Assembly (NCBI RefSeq): GCF_007692535.1
Contig: NZ_REBW01000112.1
Location: 1 to 34,128 of the forward strand
Direction of reading: 5' to 3'
DNA: 34,128 nucleotides
DNA from: Thioalkalivibrio sp.
GTDB lineage: Bacteria > Pseudomonadota > Gammaproteobacteria > Ectothiorhodospirales > Ectothiorhodospiraceae
The translations under genes were made by a program, and so were the position numbers. A model generated the notes under the pieces. It saw only the letters and a list, made by a program, of their open reading frames with translations, had not been told where the DNA came from and ran no database searches. Of the stretch, positions 22,633-31,893 are shown in pieces; the stretch's first letter is position 1; every line of letters starts with the position of its first letter.

Positions 22633-23919
22633 CTAGACCCTCTTCACACCCGCGGGCTGCAGCCGCTCCAGGATCGCCTGCACGGTCAAGAAGGAACCGA
22701 AGACCACGACGCGCCCGGTCGGCCCGGCATGCTCCACGGCCATGGCCATCGCAGCCCCCGGTTCGTCCGCAAGGATGACGCGGCTCCCCGGCAAGGCGCC
22801 CAGTTCCCGCGCGAGTTCGTTCGCGGCCAATGCACGCCGCGACGGGATGGGCACCGGCAGCCAGACATCGATCTCCGGGTCCAGCGCCGCAAACATGGGG
22901 CCGCGTTCCTTGTCGGCCATCACCGCCACGATCGCCACCACGGGTCCCGGCACGGGGTGCCGAGCAAGCCAACCTGCGAGTTCCCGTGCCGACTGGGGAT
23001 TGTGGGCCACATCCAGGAGCCACTCCGGCGTACCGGGAACGCGTTGCAGGCGCCCGGGCGGGGTGGCGCCGAGACCGATCTGGAGCACCTCCCCGCTCAG
23101 GCGACCCTCAAGGCGAAGCAGATGGAGGACCGCAAGCGCCGTCGCCGCGTTCTGCCCCCGGGCGCCGGACAATGCCGCGGTCAGGTCGGGATCGAGTCGC
23201 AGTTCCCTGGAACTGCCCGCCCAGGACCAGCGTCCCCCGGCCACCGAGGCATCGAACAGGAAGTCCTGACCGAAGCGGGCCAGGGGCACGCCCAGCCTCC
23301 GCGCCTCGCGCAGAACCGAAGCCGGGGGTCCCGCATCCCCCAGCACCGCCGGCAGCCCCGGCCGCAGAATACCCGCCTTCTCCCAGCCGATCCGTTCCCG
23401 GTCGTTGCCCAACCAGGCCTGGTGATCGAGATCGACGCTGGTGATCACGGCGACATCGGGGTCCCAGACATTCACGGCGTCCAGGCGCCCGCCCAGACCA
23501 ACCTCCAGCACCTGGAAATCCACCCCGCTCTCCCGAAACAGCCAGACAGCGGCCAGAGTGCCGAACTCGAAATAGGTCAGGGAATGGGGACCGCGCGCGG
23601 CATCCGCAGCGGCAAAGGCCCGGCAGAGATCGTCGTCAGAGACCGGCTCGCCGTCGATGGATACCCGTTCGTTGTAGCGCAGCAGATGGGGAGACGTATA
23701 GAGCCCGACCCGGAATCCCAAGGCCCGCAAAAGGGCAGCGACCACCGTGGCGACCGTCCCCTTGCCGTTGGTCCCGGCGACGGTGATGGTCGTCGGGACC
23801 TGGGTACGCAGCTGCAGGGCATCGGCGACCGCGGCCACGCGCTCAAGCCCCAGGTCGATCGCCTTGGGGTGCAGGGTCTCCTGCCAGTCGAGCCACTGCT
23901 GCAGCGTCTGGAAGCGCAT
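22633..23919 (-). CDS. folC: Bifunctional folylpolyglutamate / dihydrofolate synthase FolC
   Basis: FolC adds glutamate to dihydropteroate and then to folates, using ATP. The 428-aa protein starts MRFQTLQQWLDWQETLHPKAIDLGLERV. The P-loop is GTNGKGT (49-55), the FEFGTLAAVWLF and LEVGLGGRLDAVN motifs mark the Mur-ligase-type central domain, and LLDVAHNPQS marks the C-terminal domain. It overlaps nothing and lies 107 bp after accD. A TTG at 23955 and a GTG at 23943 are in frame upstream, but the ATG matches the E. coli N-terminus relative to the LHxKxIDLGLERV block. The accD-folC-SPOR order is conserved. Confidence 0.95.
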   Translation of the reverse strand: MRFQTLQQWLDWQETLHPKAIDLGLERVAAVADALQLRTQVPTTITVAGTNGKGTVATVVAALLRALGFRVGLYTSPHLLRYNERVSIDGEPVSDDDLCRAFAAADAARGPHSLTYFEFGTLAAVWLFRESGVDFQVLEVGLGGRLDAVNVWDPDVAVITSVDLDHQAWLGNDRERIGWEKAGILRPGLPAVLGDAGPPASVLREARRLGVPLARFGQDFLFDASVAGGRWSWAGSSRELRLDPDLTAALSGARGQNAATALAVLHLLRLEGRLSGEVLQIGLGATPPGRLQRVPGTPEWLLDVAHNPQSARELAGWLARHPVPGPVVAIVAVMADKERGPMFAALDPEIDVWLPVPIPSRRALAANELARELGALPGSRVILADEPGAAMAMAVEHAGPTGRVVVFGSFLTVQAILERLQPAGVKRV

Positions 23920-24026
23920 CGGGGACGTGTTCGAGGCCGTCACTCGGTCACGCAACCGGTTTCGGATCCGCAGTCAATCCGGCCAGCGTCGGGCGCCAGT
24001 CGACCGCTGGGTCCTGTCATGCGCGC

Positions 24027-24992
24027 TCAGCCCGGGTTCCTGGTATCGCCGGGAACGTGGATCTCGCCGTGGAATGGCCCGCCTCCGTGCTCTCCGGAGG
24101 GCGCGGAGGTGGACGGGTCATGGATGGCGGTGGCAGGTGAGATGTGATGGGTCAACAGCGCCAGCAGCGAGGCGAGCCGCGCCCGCATCTCGCGGCGGTC
24201 GATGATCAGGTCGATCGCGCCGTGCTCGAGCAGGAATTCCGCCCGCTGGAACCCCTCCGGCAAGGTCTCGCGTACGGTCTGCTGGATGACCCGCGGCCCT
24301 GCGAAACCGATCAGCGCCTTGGGCTCGGCGGCGTTGATGTCGCCGAGCATGGCCAGGCTGGCCGAGACGCCGCCCATGGTCGGATCGGTCATCACGGACA
24401 CGAACGGCACACGCTCCTCGCGCAGGCGCGCCAAAGCGGCACTGGTCTTGGCCATCTGCATCAGCGAGAACAGGGCCTCCTGCATGCGCGCCCCGCCACT
24501 GGCGGAGAAACAGACCAGGGGAATACGCTCCTTCAGTGCCCGCTCCGCGCCCCGGACGAAGCGCTCGCCGACGGCGGAGCCCATGGATCCGCCCATGAAA
24601 AAAAAGTCGAAGGCGGCCGCAACGATGGGGGACCCCTCCAATTCGCCGCGCATCACCAGCAGCGCATCCTTTTCGCCCGTGGCCTTCTGGGCCGCCGCAA
24701 GCCGATCCTTGTACTTCTTGCTGTCCCGGAATTTAAGGACATCGGAGGCCTCGACCCCGGAACCGATCTCCTCGCGTGGACCCTCGTCGAGGAAGATTTC
24801 CAGGCGCCGGCGCGCGCCGATGCGGCGGTGATACCCGCACTTCGGACACACGTCCAGGTTCCGCTCCAGTTCCGGCCGATACAGCGTCGCATCGCAACCC
24901 ACGCAACGCACCCACAGGCCCTCGGGCACCGTACGCTTGGTGGCGTTATCGGTACGGATCCGCGAGGGCATCAACTTCTCGAACCAGCTCAT
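24027..24992 (-). CDS. accD: Acetyl-CoA carboxylase carboxyltransferase subunit beta
   Basis: AccD with AccA transfers carboxyl from biotin-BCCP to acetyl-CoA, making malonyl-CoA for fatty acids. The 321-aa protein has an N-terminal zinc ribbon (Cys30, Cys33, Cys49, Cys52; WVRCVGC and CPKCGY). The crotonase-like carboxyltransferase domain includes [20 protein letters not shown] and [12 protein letters not shown]. Past residue of about 285 it carries a Gly/His/Pro-rich tail ([13 protein letters not shown]) that makes it slightly longer than the 304 aa of E. coli. It starts 34 bp after trpA, so it is probably part of the trpF-trpB-trpA-accD-folC run seen in many gammaproteobacteria. Confidence 0.96.
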   Translation of the reverse strand: MSWFEKLMPSRIRTDNATKRTVPEGLWVRCVGCDATLYRPELERNLDVCPKCGYHRRIGARRRLEIFLDEGPREEIGSGVEASDVLKFRDSKKYKDRLAAAQKATGEKDALLVMRGELEGSPIVAAAFDFFFMGGSMGSAVGERFVRGAERALKERIPLVCFSASGGARMQEALFSLMQMAKTSAALARLREERVPFVSVMTDPTMGGVSASLAMLGDINAAEPKALIGFAGPRVIQQTVRETLPEGFQRAEFLLEHGAIDLIIDRREMRARLASLLALLTHHISPATAIHDPSTSAPSGEHGGGPFHGEIHVPGDTRNPG

Positions 24993-25026
24993 GCGTCAGT
25001 CCTGTCTTGGGTGCGCCATCCTGTGC

Positions 25027-25860
25027 TCAGACCGGAGCCGGGGCCTCGGCCATGCGCGCATCGTCCATTGCCGTGCGCATCTCGCGAACGAGGGCCGAAG
25101 CCGCCGCACGGAACTGATCGGGCGCTTCCGGAAACTGCTCGACCAGGCGGACGATCGCGCTACCCACCACCACGGCATCGGCCACCCTGGCCACCTGCGC
25201 CGCAGTCTGCGCATCACGGATGCCAAAGCCCACGCCCAGCGGCAGCTCGGTCAGTGCGCGGATGCTACTCAGCCGGGCGCCCAACTCGGCCGGGTCCAGG
25301 GCCTGCGATCCCGTCACACCTTTCAGGGAGACATAATAAATAAATCCACGCGCGGCGGCCGTGACATGCTCCAGGCGCCGGCTGGATGTGGTCGGCGCCA
25401 CCAGAAAGATCGGATCGATGGCCACCCGGGCGAGCACGCCGGTCAGCTCGTCGCTCTCCTCCGGGGGCAGGTCGACCACCAGCACGCCGTCCACCCCGGC
25501 CGCACCCGCGGCCTCCGCAAAGGTCTCGGCACCCATGCGTTCCACCGGATTCAGATAGCCCATCAGAATGACGGGAGTCTCGCGGTCCCGCTCCCGGAAG
25601 GCAGCCACCATGGCAAGCACGTCGCGCAGGCTGGTGCCATGCGCCAGGGCCCGCTCGCAGGCCAGCTGGATCACCGGACCGTCGGCCATCGGGTCGGAAA
25701 ACGGTACGCCGAGTTCTAGGAGGTCGGCGCCGGCAGCCACCAGGTCGTGCATCAACGCCACGGTCACTCCGGGGGCGGGATCACCGGCGGTCACGTAGGG
25801 GATCAGCGCCGCACGGCCACTGGCGCGGGTCTCGGCAAAACGTTTCGCGATCCGGCTCAC
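25027..25860 (-). CDS. trpA: Tryptophan synthase alpha subunit
   Basis: TrpA cleaves indole-3-glycerol phosphate to indole and glyceraldehyde-3-phosphate and channels indole to TrpB. The 277-aa TIM barrel starts (V)[18 protein letters not shown] with catalytic Glu49 ([11 protein letters not shown]) and Asp60 (MADGP), the same numbering as in E. coli. [12 protein letters not shown] and [11 protein letters not shown] supply the later loops. The start is a GTG overlapping the trpB stop (GTGA, 4 bp). The open frame continues upstream inside trpB, but that part is an overlap artefact. Coupled translation suits the alpha2beta2 complex. Confidence 0.96.
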   Translation of the reverse strand: MSRIAKRFAETRASGRAALIPYVTAGDPAPGVTVALMHDLVAAGADLLELGVPFSDPMADGPVIQLACERALAHGTSLRDVLAMVAAFRERDRETPVILMGYLNPVERMGAETFAEAAGAAGVDGVLVVDLPPEESDELTGVLARVAIDPIFLVAPTTSSRRLEHVTAAARGFIYYVSLKGVTGSQALDPAELGARLSSIRALTELPLGVGFGIRDAQTAAQVARVADAVVVGSAIVRLVEQFPEAPDQFRAAASALVREMRTAMDDARMAEAPAPV

Positions 25861-27077
25861 AACTCGATCCCCTCGAGACGGGCGATGGTATTCAGGTCCT
25901 TGTCGCCGCGCCCGGACAGATTGATGATCACACTCTGGTCCGTGCGCATGCGCGGCGCCAGGTCGAGCACGTGGGCAACGGCATGGCTGGTCTCCAACGC
26001 GGGAATGATACCCTCGGTGCGGGTCATCCGGTGAAAGGCCCGCAGCGCCATGTCGTCGGTCACCGAGACATAGCTCACACGCCCGATGTCCTTCAGCCAG
26101 GAATGTTCCGGCCCCACACCGGGATAGTCGAGCCCTGCCGAGATGGAGTGCGTCTCGATGATCTGGCCGTTGTCGTCTTCCATCAGGTAGGTCCGGTTGC
26201 CGTGCAGCACTCCCGGACGCCCTGCGCACAGTGGCGCCGAGTGCCGACCGGTGGCGACGCCGTCACCGCCCGCCTCGACCCCGATCATAGCCACAGACTC
26301 GTCCGCAAGGAAGGGATGGAACAGGCCGATGGCATTGGAACCGCCGCCGACGCAGGCCACCAGGGCATCCGGCAGGCGTCCCGTCATCTCCAGATGCTGG
26401 GCGCGCGCCTCGCGGCCGATCACCGACTGGAAGTCTCGGACCATCGCCGGATAGGGATGCGGCCCCGCCACCGTACCAATGATGTAGAAGGTGTCATCGA
26501 CGTTGGCCACCCAATCCCGCATGGCCTCGTTCAGTGCGTCCTTCAAGGTCCGCGAACCCGATTTGACCGCCACCACGTCGGCTCCCAGCAGGCGCATCCG
26601 ATAGACATTCTGGGACTGGCGCTGGATGTCCTCCGCGCCCATGAATACGACGCATTCGAGACCGAGACGGGCGGCCACCGTGGCCGTTGCGACCCCGTGC
26701 TGCCCGGCCCCGGTCTCGGCGATGATGCGGGTCTTGCCCAGCCGCTTCGCCAGCAGTGCCTGGCCGATGGTGTTGTTCACCTTGTGCGCGCCAGTATGGT
26801 TCAGGTCCTCGCGCTTCAGGTAGACCTGCGCGCCGCCGAGTTCCCGCGAAAGGCGCTCGGCGTGATAGAGCGGACTCGGCCTGCCGACGAAGTTCTGGAG
26901 GTCCGCATCCAGCTCGGCCAGAAACTCCGGATCCTTCATGTATTTTTCATAGACCGCCTGGAGTTCGTCCAGCGCGCCCATCAGGGTCTCGGCCACGAAC
27001 CGACCGCCGTACGGTCCGAAGTGCCCGCGCGCATCCGGAAACGCCGCCCACTCGACTGCCTGCTTCATCTCACTCAC
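25857..27077 (-). CDS. trpB: Tryptophan synthase beta subunit
   Basis: TrpB condenses indole with serine using pyridoxal phosphate. The 406-aa sequence has the PLP lysine Lys99 in [19 protein letters not shown], the phosphate-binding GGGSNAIG loop, and [16 protein letters not shown]. The family length is about 400 aa. A GTG at 27077 (with AGGTGG about 5 bp upstream) and an ATG at 27068 are both possible starts. With the GTG the gene overlaps trpF by 8 bp; with the ATG it starts just after the trpF stop. It is tightly linked to trpA and trpF in one operon. Confidence 0.97.
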   Translation of the reverse strand: MSEMKQAVEWAAFPDARGHFGPYGGRFVAETLMGALDELQAVYEKYMKDPEFLAELDADLQNFVGRPSPLYHAERLSRELGGAQVYLKREDLNHTGAHKVNNTIGQALLAKRLGKTRIIAETGAGQHGVATATVAARLGLECVVFMGAEDIQRQSQNVYRMRLLGADVVAVKSGSRTLKDALNEAMRDWVANVDDTFYIIGTVAGPHPYPAMVRDFQSVIGREARAQHLEMTGRLPDALVACVGGGSNAIGLFHPFLADESVAMIGVEAGGDGVATGRHSAPLCAGRPGVLHGNRTYLMEDDNGQIIETHSISAGLDYPGVGPEHSWLKDIGRVSYVSVTDDMALRAFHRMTRTEGIIPALETSHAVAHVLDLAPRMRTDQSVIINLSGRGDKDLNTIARLEGIEL

Positions 27078-27696
27078 GTTCCACCTGCCTCACCGACTCA
27101 ACGAAGTCCCGGACCAACCGGGGATCCTTTTGCCCGGGCGTGGACTCCACGCCCGAACTGACATCCACGCCATAAGGGCATGCTAGCGCCAGCGCCTGCC
27201 TGACATTGCGCGCATCCAGCCCACCGGCCAACAGCCATGGGCGCTCCAGGGGGCCCGGAATGCTGCGCCAGTCGAAGGCCTGGCCCGACCCCCCCATCTT
27301 GCCGTCTGCGTGGCTGTCGAGCAGAAAACCCCGTGCCTGCGGATGGGCATCCATCTCCGGCCGGGGGTCACGCCCGCCCCCCATCGCAATGGCCTTCAGG
27401 TACGGCAGCCCGAAGCCCGCGCAGAAAGCTGCGGTCTCCGCGCCATGAAACTGCAGAAAGTCCAGCCGACACCGATCCAGGACCGTTTCGACCTCTCCGA
27501 CCGCGGGGTCGACGAAAAGCCCGACGGTGGCGACGAAGGGCGGCAGTGCGGCAGCGATTGCAGCAGCCTGCTCGATGCCAACGGCCCGGCGACTTCGCGC
27601 GTAGAAGACCAGCCCGATGGCATCGGCGCCGGCTCTCGCGGCGGTCAGTGCCTGACCCGCGTCGGTCAGGCCACAGATCTTGATTCGATAGCGCAT
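27070..27696 (-). CDS. trpF: Phosphoribosylanthranilate isomerase
   Basis: TrpF carries out the Amadori rearrangement of phosphoribosylanthranilate in tryptophan synthesis. The 208-aa TIM barrel begins [12 protein letters not shown], with catalytic Cys8. It has [25 protein letters not shown] and LQFHGAE, and ends with the phosphate-binding [16 protein letters not shown]. It heads the trpF-trpB-trpA-accD run, separated from truA by 51 bp. trpE, trpG, trpD and trpC are not in this window, the split-trp arrangement usual for Pseudomonas-like gammaproteobacteria. Confidence 0.96.
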   Translation of the reverse strand: MRYRIKICGLTDAGQALTAARAGADAIGLVFYARSRRAVGIEQAAAIAAALPPFVATVGLFVDPAVGEVETVLDRCRLDFLQFHGAETAAFCAGFGLPYLKAIAMGGGRDPRPEMDAHPQARGFLLDSHADGKMGGSGQAFDWRSIPGPLERPWLLAGGLDARNVRQALALACPYGVDVSSGVESTPGQKDPRLVRDFVESVRQVERE

Positions 27697-27747
27697 GATA
27701 ACCGGCGAGGTTACCAGAACAAGCCGGCGCGGGTCGGCGGCCAGCGC

Positions 27748-28602
27748 TCAGGACCCACCGGCCGGAACCATCCCATCCGGTCCGGGCCTGGCTGGCACGA
27801 TGGGCCACACGGGCTGCTGCGCCGCCTGGGGTAGCGAGAAGACCGGATCATAATCCACACCGACCAGATACAGGCCGCCGGCAGGGGCGGTGATTCCCGA
27901 CGCCCTTCGATCGCGGCTTTCCAGCACTTCCCTGACCCAATCGGCTCCACGCTTTCCCTGGCCGATGGGTATCAGCACGCCGGCGATGTTGCGCACCATG
28001 TGATGCAGGAAGGCATTGGCATGGACGTCGAGCACGACGTGACGCCCCTGCCGGCTGACGCTGATCGAATGGATGGTCTTTACCGACGACTTGGCCTGGC
28101 AGGCCACTGCACGGAGGCTGGCGAAATCGTGCCGGCCCACCAGCGTCTGCGCCGCATCGTGCATTCGCTGTGCATCCAGCGGATAGCGCCACCAGGCCAG
28201 TCCACTGGCCTGAATCGCCGGTCGTACGGCCTGGTTGGCGATCACATAGCGGTACCGCCGGGCCTGTGCCGAGAAGCGCGCGTGGAAGCTGCGGGACACG
28301 GGGCGCGCCCAGAGTAATGCCACGGATTGCGGCAGGCGCGCGTTGGCGCCCAGGAGCCAGTTGCGTTCCTCCCGAACGGCCATTGTGTCGAAGTGGATGA
28401 CCTGGCCCACAGCGTGAACGCCGGCGTCGGTACGCCCGGCGCAATGCAGGTCCACGGCGTGTCCGGCGACGAAGCCGAGAGCCTGCTCGACCGCCGCCTG
28501 CACGCTGGGACCATCCTTCTGCCGCTGCCAGCCGACGAAACCACTGCCGTCGTATTCCACCCCCAGGGCCCAGCGCTGGGTGTGTACCGAGGCGTTCGAC
28601 AT
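27748..28602 (-). CDS. truA: tRNA pseudouridine(38-40) synthase TruA
   Basis: TruA modifies U38, U39 and U40 in the anticodon arm of many tRNAs. The 284-aa protein starts MSNASVHTQRWALGVEYDGSG, with the catalytic Asp59 in CAGRTDAGVHA. FHARFSAQARRYRYVI and FLHHMVRNIAGVL are further family motifs. The ATG at 28602 is supported by an AAGGGGG site 8 bp upstream; a longer in-frame reading upstream would overlap the preceding gene. A 25-30-residue Pro/Gly-rich tail extends past the core. It follows the CbiQ-like membrane gene by 13 bp. Confidence 0.95.
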   Translation of the reverse strand: MSNASVHTQRWALGVEYDGSGFVGWQRQKDGPSVQAAVEQALGFVAGHAVDLHCAGRTDAGVHAVGQVIHFDTMAVREERNWLLGANARLPQSVALLWARPVSRSFHARFSAQARRYRYVIANQAVRPAIQASGLAWWRYPLDAQRMHDAAQTLVGRHDFASLRAVACQAKSSVKTIHSISVSRQGRHVVLDVHANAFLHHMVRNIAGVLIPIGQGKRGADWVREVLESRDRRASGITAPAGGLYLVGVDYDPVFSLPQAAQQPVWPIVPARPGPDGMVPAGGS

Positions 28603-28615
28603 CAGGACGCCCCCT

Positions 28616-29344
28616 TCATCCGGCGACCCGGATCGCCAGCGCCACCAGAACAGCGATCCAAAGCAGCGCGACCTGCCAGGAAAGTTCTCCCGCGGCGTCC
28701 TGGGATTTCCCCGTTCCGGTCTCTCCCGGCATGGCCTGACGACCCGCGGGAGCCGCACCGGCCAGCGCGCCTTCAAGGCCGCTGATCAAAAACTCCCGGC
28801 CCGCCTTCAGGCGACCCCGGCGGGAACCACGGATCCGCTCCCGGAACTCGAGATAGTCGGCGCGTTGCGCCTCGAAGTAATCGAGCGCCAAAAACAGCCG
28901 ATTTGCGAAGACCTCGCCGCGCAGACCCAGTGGCCGCAACAAGGACAACCAACGCGCCAACCCCTGGATCTGGGCATTGCGATCGAAAACGCCGGTAAGC
29001 CAGGCCACCCAACAGACGATCAGCACCAGTGCCGCGATACGCATCGCGGCCTCGCTCAGCCCTTCTGGGGAAGGAAGAAGGCGCTCCCAGCCCCAAGGTC
29101 CGGCACCCGGGTACCACCAACCGAAGAAGAACAACAGGGAGAGGAAAAACCACTTGAGACGCCAGGCCAGGGCAAGGCCCCGGCGAAGCGGACAGGCACC
29201 GGTCAAGGTGAGTATCCCGAGTGCCAGAAAACCGGGCACCAGCGCGGGTGCCATCGGATTCACCAAGACGGACGACATCAACACGATCCCTGCCACCGCG
29301 AGGCTCGCCAAACCGTCAATGGAGATCAGCGTGGTGATCCGCAA
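28616..29344 (-). CDS. CbiQ/EcfT-like transmembrane protein of unknown function
   Basis: This is a membrane protein of about 242 aa with four or five hydrophobic segments: near GLASLAVAGIVLMSSVLV, ALVPGFLALGILTL, LKWFFLSLLFFFGWW, MRIAALVLIVCWVAWLTG, and a C-terminal VALLWIAVLVALAIR. A middle cytoplasmic-type helix region (LSLLRPLGLRGEVFANRLFLALDYFEAQ split) resembles the coupling region of CbiQ/EcfT subunits of ECF transporters. The partner ATPases and S component are absent nearby. The start is uncertain: TTG 29344 follows the fimV stop (29391), while an ATG at 29515 would overlap fimV by 125 bp. The stop is 13 bp before truA, so co-expression is likely. Function is unknown. Confidence 0.55.
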   Translation of the reverse strand: MRITTLISIDGLASLAVAGIVLMSSVLVNPMAPALVPGFLALGILTLTGACPLRRGLALAWRLKWFFLSLLFFFGWWYPGAGPWGWERLLPSPEGLSEAAMRIAALVLIVCWVAWLTGVFDRNAQIQGLARWLSLLRPLGLRGEVFANRLFLALDYFEAQRADYLEFRERIRGSRRGRLKAGREFLISGLEGALAGAAPAGRQAMPGETGTGKSQDAAGELSWQVALLWIAVLVALAIRVAG

Positions 29345-29390
29345 TGGCCTGCGCGGCGAGCGCTCCCGGGCGACTTTTGCCCAGATCCGC

Positions 29391-31763
29391 TCAGTCCGCG
29401 GTGTCCCCGATCTGCTTCCGGAGCTGCTCCGCTTTGGCGGCCTGTTCAGCGGTCGCGCTGGGCATGACCTCATCGAGCAGCGCGAGCGCCCCCTCGGGAT
29501 CCCCCATTTCGACAAAAGCCTCCGCCAGGCTGAGCTTCATCCCGTTTTCCGAGGTGTCACTGTCGCCAGCTCCCTGAAGCCCGCCAGACGAACCGGTTGC
29601 GTCCGCTGTCTCGAAATCCGGGAGTTCCAGCATGGGCAAATCGTCCTGTTCTGCGCCGCCCGCAGGTTCGCCCGCTTCAGAAGCCTCCAGAATCGCCCCC
29701 CGCTCCCCTCCGTCATCGAGGTCGTCGAGGTCGAAACGGAGAAGGTTTGCATCGTCCTGGCCTGTTTCGACTGTTCCCGACCCGGCCGCATCGCCGCCGG
29801 CCGGTGGCTCAGGCGCCTCGAAGACCTCGAACTCGAGCGAGTTTGTTCCGGTACCCGTCCCGTCGCCGGACGCGGAGACCTCCGCCTCGGCAGCGGCGAT
29901 ACGCTCGCGCAGTTCGTCGTCCCCCGGACCCAGCCGTTCGCGCAGCACAGCCGCATTGCTACGCACCGCTTCACCGTCATCGCTGGCCGCATAGGCCTCG
30001 ATCAGACGCATGCGGTACTCGGGATGGTCCCGGCCGTCCCTGATCGCGGTCTCCAATGCGGAAATCGCCTGTTCGTTCATGCCGTAGGCCAGATAGAGGT
30101 CGACATCGGCCAGGAGGTCGTCTTCCCCGCTCTCACCGACGTCGATGTCGCCTGACGGCTTTGCGGTCGCCGACTCTCGGTTCTTCGTTGCCGCGCCGGC
30201 TACTGTGGCCGCACTGGCTGCGGCAGCCGACATCCCGGCGCCTGCGGCCCCGGCACCGCCAGGGGTGCCGGGTGCGGCTCCGCCAGTCCGGTTCGCGTCG
30301 GCCGCTTCACCGGCCGGATCGGCCACTCCACGGGCCGGTTCGGCCGCACGGGCCACGGGCGCCGCCACCGGAGGTTCCGGTTCCCGGCGCGCGGGCATGG
30401 GCTCCGTGACCGCCGCCTGACTGCGAAGGGGACGGAACAGAGACACCAGGAGCAGAAGGAACAACAGAACCGAGGTCGCCGCCAGCAAGAGCAGAAGAGG
30501 ATCGGCGAGAATCCTCTCGTGCATGGCCATGGCGGAAGTGCCGCCGGGAGAGCCGCCTTCGCGCTGCTGCTGAAGCTCCCGCATGCGCTGCTCCAGTTGC
30601 GCAAGCTCCGCATTCACGACACTGATCATCTGGTCGCGTTCGGTCAACTCGGAGCGCAGCGAGATCAACTCCTCCCGCAATTCGCTCACCGCGGTCTGCT
30701 GGGACAGCAGCGCCTCCTCCATGACCTGGGCGCTCGCGCCATCGCTTGCACCCAGCCCGTGATCCAAGTCGCCCAGAATCTCCAGCCGGTCCGTGCTCGC
30801 AAGCTCCGGATCGTCCAAAACGGTTGCGGCAGCCTCATCCTCGCGATCGTCTGAGGGGGCTGCCGGTTCGGGTTCTTCTGCTGTGGAGGCTGGATCGGGT
30901 TCGGTTTCGGGAGCTGCATCTTCGGGAGGGGCCGTTTCCGCAGGGGCTGTTTCCGGAGATGCTGCCTCAGCCACTTGCGTCGGGGTTGGCGGTGGAGATC
31001 GTGGCGCCGTTCGGTCCCGCCACTCGGCGGTCTGTCGCTGGATTTCCTCCCGCGCCGCCTGAGAACTGAGGCGCGCCAACTGCTCCTCACTTGGCATGGC
31101 CAACTGCGCCCCGGCCAGCAGCTGGTTCACGTTACCCCCCATGAAGGCCCGCGGATTCGCCTCCAGGATTGCGAGCATCGCCTGTTCCGCAGTGACGTCC
31201 GCATACCCTTGGCGCCGCACGATGGCCCCGAGGCTGTCACCGGGACGAACCGTATACGTTCCCGCCATGGGCCGGGGCCCGAACTCGGTGCGCGCGGTCG
31301 GGGCCGGCGCCGGGCTGGGCCGTGGCGCAGGCTCCGCGGATCGGCTGATCACCGGCGCAACGCTGCGCTCCGGCGCAAAGGCCACCGGCGGGTCCAAAAG
31401 GATCGTGTATTCCCGCAGTACCCGCCCGGCGCCCCATCGTGCCTCGAGCAGTAGGCCAACGTAGGGCTCACGCACGGGCCTCTGGGTGGTCAGCCGGACG
31501 ATGCGGCTGGTGCCCGTGCCTTCCAACTCGATGGCGAGATCGGCGGGCACCGCCCCACGGGTCAGGCCGGCTCGCCGATAAGCGTCCTCCGATGCAAGCC
31601 GGATTTCCAGGCGGTCGTCGGTCAGCGCGCTTCCCTGGACCCTGATCTGCGCCTGCAGCGGCTGATTGAGGTAGGAACGAACCTCGATCTCGCCAAAGCT
31701 GACACTCGCCATCGCGGGTGCGCTCAACATGATCAAGAGCAAAAACGGGATGATTCTGTGCAC
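29391..31763 (-). CDS. fimV: FimV/HubP-type polar scaffold protein with LysM domain
   Basis: FimV/HubP proteins are inner-membrane polar organisers needed for type IV pili, twitching and cAMP signalling. The 790-aa protein has a signal peptide ending AMA (residue 19), then the FimV N-terminal domain (to about 130; SFGEIEVRSYLNQPLQA). A LysM domain follows (about 168-225; TYTVRPGDSLGAIV), then an acidic Pro/Glu/Ala linker. Next come a coiled coil (about 348-402), a transmembrane helix (about 422-443) and a cytoplasmic acidic, Ala/Gly-rich region with TPR-like helices (about 550-610). The C-terminal FimV motif is KLSLAEAFVEMGDPEGALALLDEV. The GTG at 31763 is chosen because AGAGGGGG lies 8 bp upstream and it directly precedes the signal peptide. 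asd is upstream. Confidence 0.93.
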   Translation of the reverse strand: MHRIIPFLLLIMLSAPAMASVSFGEIEVRSYLNQPLQAQIRVQGSALTDDRLEIRLASEDAYRRAGLTRGAVPADLAIELEGTGTSRIVRLTTQRPVREPYVGLLLEARWGAGRVLREYTILLDPPVAFAPERSVAPVISRSAEPAPRPSPAPAPTARTEFGPRPMAGTYTVRPGDSLGAIVRRQGYADVTAEQAMLAILEANPRAFMGGNVNQLLAGAQLAMPSEEQLARLSSQAAREEIQRQTAEWRDRTAPRSPPPTPTQVAEAASPETAPAETAPPEDAAPETEPDPASTAEEPEPAAPSDDREDEAAATVLDDPELASTDRLEILGDLDHGLGASDGASAQVMEEALLSQQTAVSELREELISLRSELTERDQMISVVNAELAQLEQRMRELQQQREGGSPGGTSAMAMHERILADPLLLLLAATSVLLFLLLLVSLFRPLRSQAAVTEPMPARREPEPPVAAPVARAAEPARGVADPAGEAADANRTGGAAPGTPGGAGAAGAGMSAAAASAATVAGAATKNRESATAKPSGDIDVGESGEDDLLADVDLYLAYGMNEQAISALETAIRDGRDHPEYRMRLIEAYAASDDGEAVRSNAAVLRERLGPGDDELRERIAAAEAEVSASGDGTGTGTNSLEFEVFEAPEPPAGGDAAGSGTVETGQDDANLLRFDLDDLDDGGERGAILEASEAGEPAGGAEQDDLPMLELPDFETADATGSSGGLQGAGDSDTSENGMKLSLAEAFVEMGDPEGALALLDEVMPSATAEQAAKAEQLRKQIGDTAD

Positions 31764-31877
31764 GCTTACCCCCTCTCGCGACAAACCGAGGCTACGGACC
31801 CAGGTCGAAGACACCGTCCGCAGCACCCCCTCTGGCAGTCTACGAACCCCCTAAAGATTAACAGAGATTTACGTGCA

Positions 31878-31893
31878 TGTGACCCAAATCACA
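31878..31893. promoter_or_regulatory. Perfect CRP/Vfr-type palindrome TGTGA-N6-TCACA upstream of fimV
   Basis: TGTGACCCAAATCACA matches both half-sites of the CRP consensus exactly. Its flanks are AT-rich on the 31894 side. It overlaps the asd stop codon (31889-31891), and its centre is about 122 bp upstream of the fimV GTG, so fimV is the plausible target. The gap 31764-31888 holds no gene. Confidence 0.6.

Noticed and set aside
22495-24147. 550-codon plus-strand frame opposite folC
   Set aside because: Antisense to folC, Arg/Gln/Pro-rich, no motifs.
25861-26229. N-terminal extension of the trpA reading frame into trpB
   Set aside because: The extra residues are an out-of-frame reading of trpB; the GTG at 25860 overlapping the trpB stop matches TrpA N-termini.
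31878-31893. FNR/ANR site instead of CRP at this palindrome
   Set aside because: FNR needs TTGAT-N4-ATCAA; the half-sites here are TGTGA and TCACA, which fit CRP/Vfr.
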